Shown: positions 54,154 to 64,000 of the stretch, in pieces
How positions within the stretch are numbered: position 1 is the first letter of the stretch
Layout: each line of letters begins with the position of its first letter
Source: Pycnopodia helianthoides
Taxonomy: Eukaryota > Echinodermata > Asteroidea > Forcipulatida > Asteriidae
Length of the DNA: 64,000 bases
Direction: 5' to 3'
Assembly: GCA_032158295.1 (NCBI GenBank)
Contig: CM063246.1
Coordinates: 17,271,168-17,335,167 of the forward strand
Position numbers and translations under genes: made by a program
The notes under the pieces: model-generated
Databases searched by the model: none
Told to the model about the DNA's origin: nothing
The model's input: the letters and a program-made list of their open reading frames with translations, nothing else

Positions 54154-57100
54154 GTGAATTTTTACCTATTTTCCATTTTGTATTTTGTATAAAAAGCGCT
54201 ATAATGAATATTTCATTGTTACTACTGCTGTCTGTTTACAAACAATATATATTTGTCATAAAACAACGGACAAATTTGTGTATCTGACTACCACTTCACC
54301 CATTTTTTAATGTTTATTGTTACCTACCTACCAAAATAAAAAGCAACATCTTATTCTCAATTGACATGCATGTTTGAGTAAATACAAAATACTTTTTAGA
54401 CACTATTTTATTTCATAATGAATGAAAAAGTGGCAGTCGGTTAGGGAAACTGTACCACAGAGGACTACATGTACACTACTTGTGCAATGTGAAACATTAC
54501 TAACAACCGACTGGCGAAAGGTTGCATGTTATCAACATCGTTCTGTACGTGATGCCAGGGCGCTGCTTGCTGCTGTGCTGGGGGTAGTGCTAATTTATGT
54601 TCGCAGCGCACGGGGATGCTGTGTGTGATGCAAGTGCAAGCGCCTTTACTTAATTAAAGATTACTAGAACATATTGCAGTGCGCATGCACATCAGTAAAC
54701 ATCATGGAGGTTCTTCATAAAATTACACCAAAACGAGCCAACACTAAATCATTTCAATGTACTTGCCAATCGTGTTATAAGTTAACCATATGATGGTTGT
54801 ATGGTATGTTCTTTGAATACTAGAGGACTGATATTGATTGACTCTTCAGAAAGCCAACGCATTAACGATGTACACAATGTATCATACAGCAAGCTTTTGA
54901 AATACTTTGATCACATCCTATTCTCATTATTTATACTTGAGCTTTGAAGTAAAAGAAATTAAACAACCTTTTGTGTTGGCACATTTGTTGTTTTAACTAT
55001 TTCTGTTCCTACTCTTAGGTGATATATGTCGGGTGTGCCGGTCAGAGGGTAATTCTGATCGGCCGCTGTTCCATCCATGTATCTGCACTGGAAGCATCAA
55101 ATTCATCCATCAAGACTGGTAAGACACTGTGTGGAAGACTGTCAAGAATGGTATGTCTGGTCCTTAACCTGGCGTACAATTCTGATTCACAAAAGTTACT
55201 ATTAACCAGTTAGCACCAGGGAGCTTACATTTGTTTACTTCCATCCTGATGGGATTATTTACTCAGAATCACTTTTATTTGAGAGTACCATTGGCACAAA
55301 GAAACAGTGAGATATTGCCCAATTCACAAGGCTGGATGGCCACTTCAAGGTGGGGGCTACACCTAAGTGGTTTGGCTGTCAACCCAAATCAACTGTCACC
55401 AGGGGCACATTGCCACCTACTCCTGGGGCTAAAATTGGGTTACCCCTTTCACAGTCCATAAGGATGTAGGCATGGGTATCATCCACTAGGAGCCTGGCTG
55501 GTAGAGCAGAATGCACTACCTTCCCAACTTTTTATGAAGCAATTATGGTTAAGTTCCTTGCTCAAGGGCACAAGTGTCATGACCGGGATTCGAACCCACA
55601 CTCTTCTGCTGACAACACCAGAGCTTGGATCCGTTGAACTAGACCTCTCAGCCACAACACGCCACAAAAGTTTTACAAAAGTAGAGCAAATTTCTTACTG
55701 CAAAACTTGAAAAACAGGGCATCTTCCTTGTTTACAAATTTACATACATGTACAAGTTAATGACAAAAAAAGGTTGTAAAATACTGTTTATTATGCAAAA
55801 TATAAGTTGTCTGAAAGACACCTATCTGGCTAAGACCTTAGGATGTAGAATGATATTTTGAGAATGTTCAATATATATATATATATTTTTTTCCAGTTTG
55901 CTGCAGTGGTTGAAACACAGCAAGAAAGAGTACTGTGAGCTATGTATGCACCGGTTTTCCTTCACTCCAAGTAAGTACCTTAAATGTTAATGTTTTAAAA
56001 ATGTACAGGCAGGGAGTGACACTTGAAAAAATCTTCTTCATTTGCACCTGTAATCTATCTGCCTTGAAAACCAAACACATCCATCAGGTTCCTGAGTTGG
56101 GATTGAAGAGTACAATCAGTCAATCATGGTTCCTAATAATAGTACATCTTGATTTGTGTGTGTTCCAGTTTGTTACACAAGCTTACGGCATGATGTTTTG
56201 GGAATTATAAATTTGTGCAAGACTTTTGTTTTTGTACACACACTATCCCCAATATAGTATGTAGGGTTTGCCTTAAACTTTTTTAGTGACTGGCCAGCGG
56301 GACCAGGGGTCGATTTCACAAAACTCTTCCTAACTTATGACTAGTCCTAGGCAATGCTAAGAGATAGGACTAGTCCTAAGTACTGGCCCTAACGTAGGAC
56401 TAGTCCTATCTCTTAGCATTGCCTAGGACTAGTCCCTAAGTTAGGAAGAGTTTTGTGAAATCGACCCCAGTTAGCTTGTCATTTCAATAGTCTGTCATTA
56501 TTTTTCCATGTTTCATATTAAATAGGGATGCTTTTCAATACTGAGCTAACCAGCCAGACCATTTGGAGAGAATCTTGACTGGTCCTCGGGTGTTTTACCA
56601 GGCATTTGGCCAGCGGACCACTGTTAAGGGAGATCGCTGGCATTGAGAAATGGGAAAGACCAAATGGAGATGCGATGCTAGGAAAGTGTCAATCTTTCAA
56701 CCTTGTTTTCCTGATGAAATTTACATTACTTTTCTCCACAGTTTATTCTCCAGACATGCCGAAGCGTTTGCCAGTGATGGACATTGTCAGGGGATTAACC
56801 AAAAGCATGGGTACAGCTGTCAAATGCTGGTTACATTACACCTTAGTTACCTTTGCTTGGCTTGGTGTAGTTCCGGTAACAGCTTGTAAGTAAAACGTCC
56901 TAGAAAATAACTACCTTTGACCATCCCAAATTATAAAAAAAGGATCATTTGAGACGCCTCATGCCAAAGTCAGCCACTTCTGAGAAATAGTTAAATCGAG
57001 TTATAAGTGAAGCTACCAAAACTTCAACCTTGATATTAAAGGCAGTGGATACTTTTGTTAATTACTCATTACCATAAAAACTTTCTCGGTAACAAGCACC

Positions 57101-60100
57101 TTAGAGCTGCTGATAGTACAAAATATTGTGAGAAACGACTCCCTCTGAAGTAATGTAGTTTTTGACAAAGAGGTAATTTTTCACTAAAATATTTGAATCT
57201 GAGAAAGGCTTCAGGCATCAGGCATTTGTAAGCACACAGTTCTCTGCAACAAAAGTGTTTTTTCTGTCATAATTTCCTTGCAAATTCGATGCAAATTTTC
57301 ACAGGTTTTTCATTTTAGACGTATGTTAGGATACACCATGTGAGGATACTAGTCTTTGACATTTACCAAAAGTGTATCCTGCCTTTAACCCTTAGGCTTT
57401 AGTGGCCATTCATTTATGTATAATCATCACCACAAGCCCAGACATTGCTAAACTTGTTGATTTGGTGACTTTATTATTTTCAGGACAAATGTCAGGAAAA
57501 TGATTTAGAAACAGAAATATATGGTTTTGTTTTAGAATTGTAGATTTTTTGTTAACATGAGAACATTGGAAAATGTCAGTTCAGTACATCACCTTTTCTT
57601 GACCTTTTGCTCTTGCTCTTGTTTGAGCATGGCGTGTCATGGCCGAGCGAATAAGAGCACCGGACTCAAGCTCTTGTGTTTCTGTTCGACAGAGTGTGGG
57701 TTCGAGTCCTGGTCGTGAAACTTGTGTCCTTAGGCAAGACACTTATTGCTGCGTCCTTCGGATGGGACGTAAAGCCGTTGGTCCCGTGTGTTGTGTAATG
57801 CACGTATAAGAACCCAGTGCACTTATCGAAAAGAGAAGGGGTTCGCCCCTGTGTTCCTGGTTTGATTGGCTGCATATTGCGCCACAGCACCTTGTAAACC
57901 ATTACATGGTGATATGTAAAGGAATAGGTCTAATACTTCAAAACGTAGCTCCACAACACCTTGCAGGAAAAATAATGAATGTTGAAGCGCCTTGAGCGTC
58001 ACTGAGTGACGGATATGAGTGCTATATAAGAAGCCACTATTATTATTATAAGTAGGTCAAATCTTGCGGCGGCTATGGGCATTTCGGTACAAGCTGCTTG
58101 TGGCCGCTAGGGTTTAAGCCTCCTACTCGTGGTAACAAGCGAGGTGACCTACCATTTGAAACCATTCAACCACATGGGTTTGTATGTAGTGGCACAACTG
58201 TGAACAAAACTCACTGTGTACAGTGCCCTGTGTGCATGTTAGTACTGTGGAGATGCATACACTACATGATATCAGTTGCAGGCTGGCATAGGTTTATCTA
58301 TCATTACAAACCACAGCAGATGGTATTGAACAGTCAGACAGGAATTAGGAGGGTTGATTTAATGTGATTTCTTAAACTTTCTCTATGGTGAGAAATACTC
58401 ACCTTAATATAGGTGTTAATGGAGAGCTCTTATTCTCCTCTATTTGATGAGCAAATAAATCAAGTTTTGAGTTTTGGCAGAAAGTGCCTGGTTTATATTA
58501 TGGAGCGTCACACTTATATATAGTTTTGTATTTGTATGTATGTACCTAGGTCGCATATACCGCTGTCTGTTTCAAGCTTCGTTTGTGCCACTTCTGACGT
58601 TACCATTTGAGGTATTTTCAATGTAAGTATAAATCAAAATTGTTCTTGCAATTTTGGTGTGTAAAAGAGTTTGCGCCAATTTTCTAATGTCCCTCAACAT
58701 TGATGGTAGTTGTTTTTATTGCTGATCGTCAATTGTACTGTAATACTAAAGGTACCTGTGAGGGTAAAGATGGTTGACGTGAATGATTAGGCCAAAAAAA
58801 GAGAGTTCTGTTTCCGATTACATGTCATTTAAAAATAGGGCCGGTAGGTCGGAAAGTTTTTTAGTTTTGCATTTTTTTTATTCCGATACAATTGACGATA
58901 TGTCCTTGATCGTTCATGTGTTAAGCGCAATCAACGAATTTGCACAATGAATAAGGCAAAATTGTGATTGGCAGTTCAAGCGGCCGGTTTTGCAAAAATG
59001 TGCACAATCTGTAAATTTGTACACACGTGCGCGCATTGCATTGTGGGTATTTTTCGCTCGTAGTCGGGGGGGGCCTTAGCAACATGTGCAGCAATTGGCT
59101 GCCGGTGCTGCATACTCCAAAGGAGTTGATCTTGTTTCAGTAATGCTCAAGGCCCAATAAACGAGTGGTATTAGTGTGAGGCATTTTGATATTACGTTTA
59201 AAAGCACCTAATAATTTATTATTAGCAGTCTATATAGATATTAACCCATCCATTATTGACCCATTTCACACACATCGCACGCGGCGACTCTGCCACGCTC
59301 ACCATTTTGGGAGTCAACAGAAAGCGTGGAATCGCCTCATTGCATAAAATATGCACTACACTGTGTAACACACAGGGACATTGAGTCCCAAAATGGCGCA
59401 ACCAAGATTAATGATGACTTCATGTGAATGGGGTCAATATATAAAAATGCATCAAAACGTTGAAAATAGCGACAAATACTATAAAGAGAGGGAGAGACAA
59501 GAACTGAACAACCTGATAAGACATGACACCATAGGTTTTCATTTTTGTTGTTTAATTAGTAAGCTATAGTAATCCTTGGAACTCCAATTGTCTAATCTAC
59601 ATGCTCTGGTCATTAGTTGTACTGAGATCGTGTTTAACATTCCCACAACATGTTACTAGCAAGCTTTGAACATCATAGTGTCATCAGAGACCACTGTGTA
59701 TCCCTGGGCACCCCTGGGCACCCATGGGCACCCATGGGCACCCCTGGCACCCATGGGCTTTACCTTGGTTCTCCTCATAGTCTCCTTCATTGAGGTGCCA
59801 TTCACCAAGAAAAATTGCTGGCCTCTTGGAAGAAATTCAAGACCCAGAGAAACCAACCCTCACTGTTTGTAATGTGAAGTGTCAACAGTTTTTTATATAG
59901 TAAAATATCCGGAGTTATTGAATGGTTGCCTATTTCAAGCCTAAACTAATCTAAAGGAACCTAAAAAGATTGTCTTGGGTGCCCCATGCTTTTGGTACCA
60001 TGATGCTGTAGGTAAAGTTCAAATGGCCATTCAAATTATTATTATAGATTAAACCCTTACCAGAAGAAAACTAGGGTTTCCTTTCAAGATCAAAGTTCCA

Positions 60101-63100
60101 AGGCCTGCCAACATAAAAGCAACATTCATGCTTCAAAAATTCATAAGATACATGCTGACTTTTTGTTCAACCATTTTTCCTGTTGTGGTTATAGAGAGAG
60201 TGTGGTCACGGACATCCTGCAGGGAATGCTGGTTGTTGGCTCCACCCTTTGTGCATTTGTCAGCCTAGTCTGGCTGCGGGAACAGGTTACGCACGGTGGG
60301 GGACCGGATTGGCTAGATGATGATGCAAATAGGGCAGCGGATGGGGCGCCGGATGCTGTGGGAGAAGATGCTGGGGCAGCAGGAGGGGAAGCAGCAGCAG
60401 CAGGGGCAGCAGCAGGGGCAGCAGCAGCAGGGGCAGCAGCAGCTGGGGCAGCAGCAGCAGGGGCAGCAGGAGGGGCAGGGGTAGCAGGAGGGAAGCAGCA
60501 GAAGGGGCACAGCAACCCCCCGTACCTGCTCCTGCTAACAATCAGGTAATTCTTATACAACTTTATCATTCATCACAGGTAGTGAAAAGATTTCCAACTC
60601 AGTGACTCTTATTCTTTTTCAAAGTGCTAAATGGCAATCTACCAACTAAGTTTGTGATGTATATTATCTGATGCCCAGCAGAAAAAATGTTGGGCTCCTC
60701 AAACTTCTGCAAACAATCAATTGGCTACATTTTTAACAGTAATGTATAACTGTAAAAAATGTATTGTTTAGTCTCAAGTTCTGCTTTTTTCATTCTTCTG
60801 CTGAATGTAAATTAGCATTAAATATTTCAGAAATTATCAAATTTTACAGAGATACAATTTTACAAATGATTTTGCCTGTGCTGTTTTACTGTGCAACTAA
60901 CTGACAAAATTTGGGGAAAATGTTTGTGTCTGTGAAGTAGGAAACTGTATCACACCTCTACTGATCAATGAATCATTATTTGTTTGTTATCTGTTAAAGG
61001 GTGCCGTGCAACCAGCTCAACCACAAGGAAACCAAGAAGTGGCTGTCAATCAGGCAGTGCCAGCCAATCAGGAAGAAGGAGTAGCAGCTGTAGCAGCCAA
61101 TGGGAATGAAGAAGGGGCGGGGCCAGCTGCAGCTGAGAATAATGCAGGAGGAGGAGGAGAAAATGCTGGTCAAGGTAAACAAAGCTCGATGTTAAGCAAT
61201 AGACCTTATGCATTGATGTCATCCAGCCACCATCTCAGAGGTAAACTGATGATAAAACAATGAAAAATGCACACTGTACGCGCGGCTCACAGGATAGGCC
61301 AATGAACAACCTCCTTTTGACCTCTAGGCGAGGGCGCCCCACTCAAATGACGTCATGTGCACAAGGTCTACAGGGTTCTCCCCAGGATTTTTTAAAACTG
61401 TGGGGCTTTTAAATCTGGTAAGTTACAATCCAAGCATGCGAGGCAAAGCCCCTTGCGGCTTGAGGTCCGGGGCAAAGGAGACCTTAAAACAAAACAAAAT
61501 GCAATATAATGGTCAAACAAAGGCATTTTTATTTAATATTGCATTAAAACAAAATTGGCCAGGGGTTCCCCTACGGGTGGTGAACCCACTTCAACTGATT
61601 TATTCTGATTTATTTTCAGTTTACACAGAAAATAAGATTTGTTGTAAAACAAAAATAAGTCAAAATAATTTGTTTACATATGTGATATATTGTTTGTCAA
61701 TTAAATTTCCTCAAGTAGCTTGTCGTTTATTGGCCTACAGTAGGCCCTCAATCCTTTCGCTCCATTTTGTATAGCAGCCATTATTGAACGGACATGCTCT
61801 AACACTGCTTTAAACATATATGCACATGTTTTTTTGTAGCACAAATTACTCATGTGGGATTGAGCGAGCGAGCGATCAACGTGCTTGCTCTTTTGGGGTC
61901 GAGAATGAGCATGGTTTCGCTGGTACCCGTCTCTCGGAAAAAGGTGCACGTGGCATCGAAGGGAAACAGTTAACTGACTTCAGTGGCCATGTGTGCTTTT
62001 CTCAATCGTTCGCTGCACACAAGAAAGGAACGTGTTGTTTTCTGTATATGATCGTGATTGATAACAGCGGCCGGGATGACGTAGATCAAAGACACACACG
62101 AAGAAAGCATTACTGATGGATTATAAATTATGTTGGCCACGGCACTGGACAGAGACTGTGATAGTATGACCGTTTGTTGCGGTCAATGAAAAAAAGGTAT
62201 TCTAAAATTGAAAAGCGTATTGGGCGGAAAAAAATGTGCTCGGCCTTTTTGTCGGCGTATCGGCCAAAACAAATTGCGTATCGGGCCGATACGCTAGCTT
62301 GTACATGGGGAGAACCCTGGTCTATCACATTCATGTTAAGAACAGTTAGCCATTGAATCAAAATGCAATCACTTCAGGTTAGCCTCAAGGTGTTTTGAGG
62401 TTTTCTGGGGTTCAACCTCGAACATCGAGTTGCCTTATGTGACGGCTTAGTAACAACAGTACATTAACCCATTACTGTTTGATCTTATAGATGATATCAA
62501 TTGGAATGCATTGGAGTGGGACCGAGCTGCAGAAGAGTTGACTTGGGAGAGAATGCTTGGCCTGGATGGATCACTTATCTTCCTAGAACATGTCCTGTGG
62601 GTCATCTCACTCAATGCTCTCTTCATATTTGTTTTTGGTATGTGTTTAAGTTTGAGTAATAACTCCTAACAAACTTGTGATATTGTTGCAGTATTGATTT
62701 CTGTTGATTTGTTGGTGAAGCAATTGTTGTTCAGATTACCCTAACCCTTCCAAATCCTTCTATAGAGGTTTTACAGTCACGTGATGTTATCGCGTGACTG
62801 TGTGTTTGAGACGCCATATTGCCGGTCAATGACCAGAGGCAAGATCACAGTTCATTACCGTAACCGTGACCGGCAAGATGGCTGCCGTTGCGGTAGTCGG
62901 GGCCAGTGACGTCAGCTGAAAAACCTCTATATCCTCATTGCCAAAGTGAAGGATTCAGAAGGACAGAGGGCTGAGTCCCAAATAGCAATTGCTTTTTCAC
63001 AGGGTCAGGCATTTCAAGTCTTAACATGAGAGGAGGATATTGGAGGATGAAGGTCACCTGTAGGCAAGTGGGCCTAGGAGTAAGGGGTTTGTGTGCTAAA

Positions 63101-63555
63101 TTACATGATTTATAGAGGTTAGTTATCTTCTCTATAGATGGATTGCAATACGCGTCATTAACCGCCATCTTTGATGAATTGAGCACGCGTGAAGAGCTAT
63201 CATTGGCTGAGAGTCGTGCGTAGCGGGTACATGCGTGCACTTTTCCATTGTTTTACATCAAAGATGGCGGTCAGTGACGCGTATTGCAATCCATCCATTG
63301 CCTCAGGGTTGTTTAAACGAAATAACCTCTATAATTTAACTTTTTTTTGTTATTCAGAATATATTTTTTCCGGGACTGAATTTACAATATTGTTCTTTGT
63401 TTACTTCTCTTGCAGCTTTCTGCCCGTATCACATTGGCCGTTTTGGGATGTTGCTTCTTGGCTGGGATGAGTTGGTTAAGTTATCTCGTTTTGAGGGACT
63501 GATCACAACGATGTCCGGCTACGTCACACTCTGTTCTTCTCTCATCCTCTTCCAT
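54135..63555 (+). CDS. MARCHF6: MARCHF6 (TEB4/Doa10-type ER ubiquitin ligase), N-terminal 9 exons, partial
   Basis: The exons are 54135-54153, 55019-55118, 55897-55970, 56742-56885, 58550-58622, 60195-60545, 61000-61174, 62491-62637 and 63416-63555. All have GT/AG junctions in phase, apart from one missing base in exon 6. They encode about 408 of the roughly 900 residues usual in the family. A RING-CH finger (Cys10, 13, 27, 29, His37, Cys40, 53, 56) recruits ubiquitin-conjugating enzymes. Membrane segments follow at [54 protein letters not shown] and [13 protein letters not shown]. Between the second and third is an Ala/Gly/Gln/Glu-rich cytosolic loop ending in [20 protein letters not shown], which is highly conserved. 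The protein acts in ER-associated degradation, including sterol-pathway enzymes. The gene continues beyond the window. Confidence 0.94.
55019..55118 (+). CDS. MARCHF6: MARCHF6 exon 2: first half of the RING-CH finger
   Basis: This exon encodes [32 protein letters not shown] and part of the next Cys codon. The acceptor is CTCTTAG and the donor GTAAGA. Confidence 0.96.
55310..55673 (-). mobile_element. tRNA-derived SINE in MARCHF6 intron 2
   Basis: Read on the - strand it begins GGCGTGTTGTGGCTGAGAGG (A-box region), with the B box GGGTTCGAATCCCGG. The body is shared with 47174-47522. The head resembles a tRNA with a long variable arm (Leu/Ser type). Confidence 0.8.
55897..55970 (+). CDS. MARCHF6: MARCHF6 exon 3: second half of the RING-CH finger
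   Basis: This exon encodes [20 protein letters not shown] and SFTP. It supplies the last Cys pair. Confidence 0.97.
56268..56640. repeat. dispersed repeat interrupted by a foldback element
   Basis: This is a second copy of the repeat at 51338-51535. It is colinear except for the inserted palindrome at 56307-56467. Confidence 0.75.
56307..56467. mobile_element. 161-bp palindromic foldback MITE with CAG target duplication
   Basis: The arms start GGGTCGATTTCACAAAAC and end with the exact complement. About 68 bases pair almost perfectly (including GACTAGTCCTAGGCAATGC) around a loop of roughly 18 bases. CAG flanks both ends (56304-56306 and 56468-56470), and a single CAG is present at the matching empty position 51374-51376. 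Confidence 0.9.
56742..56885 (+). CDS. MARCHF6: MARCHF6 exon 4: first membrane segment
   Basis: This exon encodes [35 protein letters not shown] and [12 protein letters not shown]. The acceptor is TCTCCACAG and the donor GTAAGT. Confidence 0.97.
57036..57388. mobile_element. TTAA-flanked MITE starting AGGCAGTGG, MARCHF6 intron 4
   Basis: The termini AGGCAGTGGATACTTTTG and CAAAAGTGTATCCTGCCT are inverted copies, each bordered by TTAA (57036-57039 and 57385-57388). About 345 bp, non-coding. The end sequence matches a very abundant family I recall from echinoderm genomes. Confidence 0.85.
57631..58051 (+). mobile_element. full-length tRNA-derived SINE in MARCHF6 intron 4
   Basis: The head GGCGTGTCATGGCCGAGCG (A box) and GGGTTCGAGTCCTGG (B box) are followed by a body of about 330 bp. 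It ends GAGTGCTATATAAGAAGCC plus (TATT)n. The tail resembles that of the LINE fragment at 34008-34195, consistent with LINE-driven mobilisation. Confidence 0.82.
58550..58622 (+). CDS. MARCHF6: MARCHF6 exon 5
   Basis: This exon encodes [20 protein letters not shown] and VFS, joining the first two membrane segments. The acceptor is GTACCTAG and the donor GTAAGT, with phase 2 at the end. Confidence 0.9.
59252..59441. mobile_element. inverted-repeat element in MARCHF6 intron 5
   Basis: ATTATTGACCCATTTCAC at the left and GTGAATGGGGTCAATATA at the right are inverted. Inside, CCATTTTGGGAGTCAA and TTGAGTCCCAAAATGG also pair. About 190 bp, related to 14806-15200. Confidence 0.65.
59699..59758. repeat. 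short minisatellite, 11-bp unit GGGCACCCATG
   Basis: About five tandem units of GGGCACCC(A/C)TG lie in MARCHF6 intron 5. The reading frames across them are repeat artefacts. Confidence 0.8.
60195..60545 (+). CDS. MARCHF6: MARCHF6 exon 6: second membrane segment and polyalanine loop, one base missing
   Basis: This exon encodes [36 protein letters not shown] and then [21 protein letters not shown] Ala/Gly repeats. Near 60487-60492 the frame must change by one base (GGAGGGAAG where the earlier unit at 60380 has GGAGGGGAAG). The end then reads [17 protein letters not shown] and joins exon 7 in phase. Without this, the join to exon 7 meets a stop. Confidence 0.85.
60374..60492 (+). repeat. coding GCA-rich trinucleotide/15-bp repeat (polyalanine tract)
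   Basis: GCAGCAGCAGCAGGG-type units repeat within exon 6, giving about 25 Ala interspersed with Gly. The length probably varies between alleles. Confidence 0.85.
61000..61174 (+). CDS. MARCHF6: MARCHF6 exon 7: hydrophilic loop
   Basis: This exon encodes [20 protein letters not shown] and then Ala/Asn/Glu/Gly-rich sequence ending GGGGENAGQ. It is low complexity, as expected for the cytosolic loop; the acceptor TTAAAG is weak. Confidence 0.85.
61200..61370. mobile_element. 171-bp MITE in MARCHF6 intron 7
   Basis: The ends TAGACCTTATGCATTGATG and CGTCATGTGCACAAGGTCTA are inverted. The internal GACCTCTAGGCGAGGGCGCC matches the second copy at 22127-22290. It starts only 26 bases after the exon. 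Confidence 0.82.
62491..62637 (+). CDS. MARCHF6: MARCHF6 exon 8: conserved block and third membrane segment
   Basis: This exon encodes [37 protein letters not shown] and [11 protein letters not shown]. It is the most conserved part of the gene in this window. Confidence 0.98.
62761..62931. mobile_element. 171-bp MITE, TATAGAGGTT termini, copy 1
   Basis: TATAGAGGTTTT and AAAACCTCTATA are inverted ends, with TA as the probable target duplication. The interior has further partial inverted pairs (CAGTCACGTGATG, ACCGGCAAGATGG). Confidence 0.78.
63111..63333. mobile_element. 223-bp MITE, TATAGAGGTTA termini, copy 2
   Basis: TATAGAGGTTA and TAACCTCTATA ends enclose long inner arms: GATGGATTGCAATACGCGTC near 63137 and its complement GACGCGTATTGCAATCCATC near 63276. 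These also include CCGCCATCTTTGATG and its complement. The termini are shared with the copy 180 bases upstream, but the interior differs. Confidence 0.82.
63416..63555 (+). CDS. MARCHF6: MARCHF6 exon 9
   Basis: This exon encodes [32 protein letters not shown] and [14 protein letters not shown]. The acceptor is CTCTTGCAG and the donor GTATCC. The next exon lies outside the window. Confidence 0.92.
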
Positions 63556-63805
63556 GTATCCTTGTGTTAATCTTTTGTTTCAGATTTATAAGTATCTTTG
63601 AAATCGGCTGAAGTAGTGTACCATTTACTAACCTCTGTTGTCTGGTTTGCTATGATGCAGCAACTCAAAGCTGGATAGTTACTCGATAGCTGCAGGTTTT
63701 TAAATGTGTTAATTTTGATCATCATGTCAATACAAAAGGTTGTATCTCAAAGTAGCATTTATGTTACATGCAAATTTGAAAGTGCAAAAATATCATAGCT
63801 CGCTT

Positions 63806-64000
63806 CAAGGAACATTACAGAATTGTTTTTTGCTAACAAAACAGTTGCTGGCAGTGTAAGCACTTTATATAATCCACCATATACATAAACTGACAAACCT
63901 GTAGAAGTTTGAGATCGATCGGCCATCTGGGTCACAAGAAAATAGTGAAAAACCGATTACACATTTGCATGAAATCATATAGGTTCAACAAATGAATAAA
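63806..64000. mobile_element. inverted copy of the 10956-11338 MITE, cut by the window edge
   Basis: AAGGAACATTACAGAATTG, TTGCTGGCAGTGTAAGCAC, ATATACATAAACTGACAAAC and AGAAGTTTGAGATCGATCGG appear in reverse order and orientation relative to the PRPF4B intron 6 copy. The remainder is off the end. Confidence 0.85.

Noticed and set aside
60189..60569. 126-codon Pro/Ala-rich open frame on the - strand
   Set aside because: It is antisense to the GCA-repeat exon of MARCHF6 and open only because of the repeat composition.

Overview
This is a eukaryotic genomic window: AT-rich, with small exons separated by long introns and many short inverted-repeat transposons and tRNA-derived SINEs. The coding exons are metazoan. 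The dispersed repeats (TTAA-flanked elements starting AGGCAGTGG, the GGGTCGATTTCAC foldback element, tRNA-headed SINEs) look like those I associate with echinoderms, perhaps a sea star or sea cucumber. That taxonomic guess is an inference from memory, not a search result. There are no prokaryotic, phage or CRISPR features.

Four protein-coding genes can be assembled exon by exon, with matching splice phases. (1) PRPF4B, + strand, 395-16852: 13 coding exons and about 1005 residues, the pre-mRNA splicing kinase. It appears complete, with an RS-rich N-terminus and a C-terminal CMGC kinase whose DFG motif reads DYG. Intron 1 holds a 1.6-kb foldback element and intron 4 a roughly 1-kb minisatellite with a 45-bp unit. 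(2) A type I membrane protein, - strand, 37669 down to 26594: 5 exons and 390 residues, with signal peptide, CUB domain, LDL-receptor class A domain, one membrane segment and a cytoplasmic tail. (3) WDR88, - strand, 53898 down to 46957: 9 exons, a seven-bladed WD40 protein with a C-terminal CxxC/CxxC module. Two exons each lack one base relative to an otherwise continuous frame. (4) MARCHF6 (TEB4/Doa10-type ER ubiquitin ligase), + strand, from 54135 and running off the right edge: the first 9 exons, including the RING-CH domain, about four membrane segments and a polyalanine-rich loop that also lacks one base.

Layout: 1-150 is probably the tail of an upstream gene; 395-16852 is PRPF4B; 16853-26593 is its 3' UTR and intergenic DNA; 26594-37669 is the CUB/LDLa gene, with a GC-rich possible promoter near 38.6-38.9 kb; 38.9-46.9 kb is repeat-rich intergenic DNA; 46957-53898 is WDR88; 53899-54134 is a 236-bp head-to-head interval shared with MARCHF6; 54135-64000 is the 5' part of MARCHF6. 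The four genes have no evident common pathway: splicing, cell surface, an uncharacterised propeller, and ER-associated degradation.

I found no clearly novel multi-gene system. The observations most worth following are the DYG substitution in PRPF4B, the intronic minisatellite with a long antisense reading frame, a foldback transposon with an empty site visible in the same window, TIR elements built around internal tandem repeats, and three single-base coding losses that together suggest residual assembly errors.
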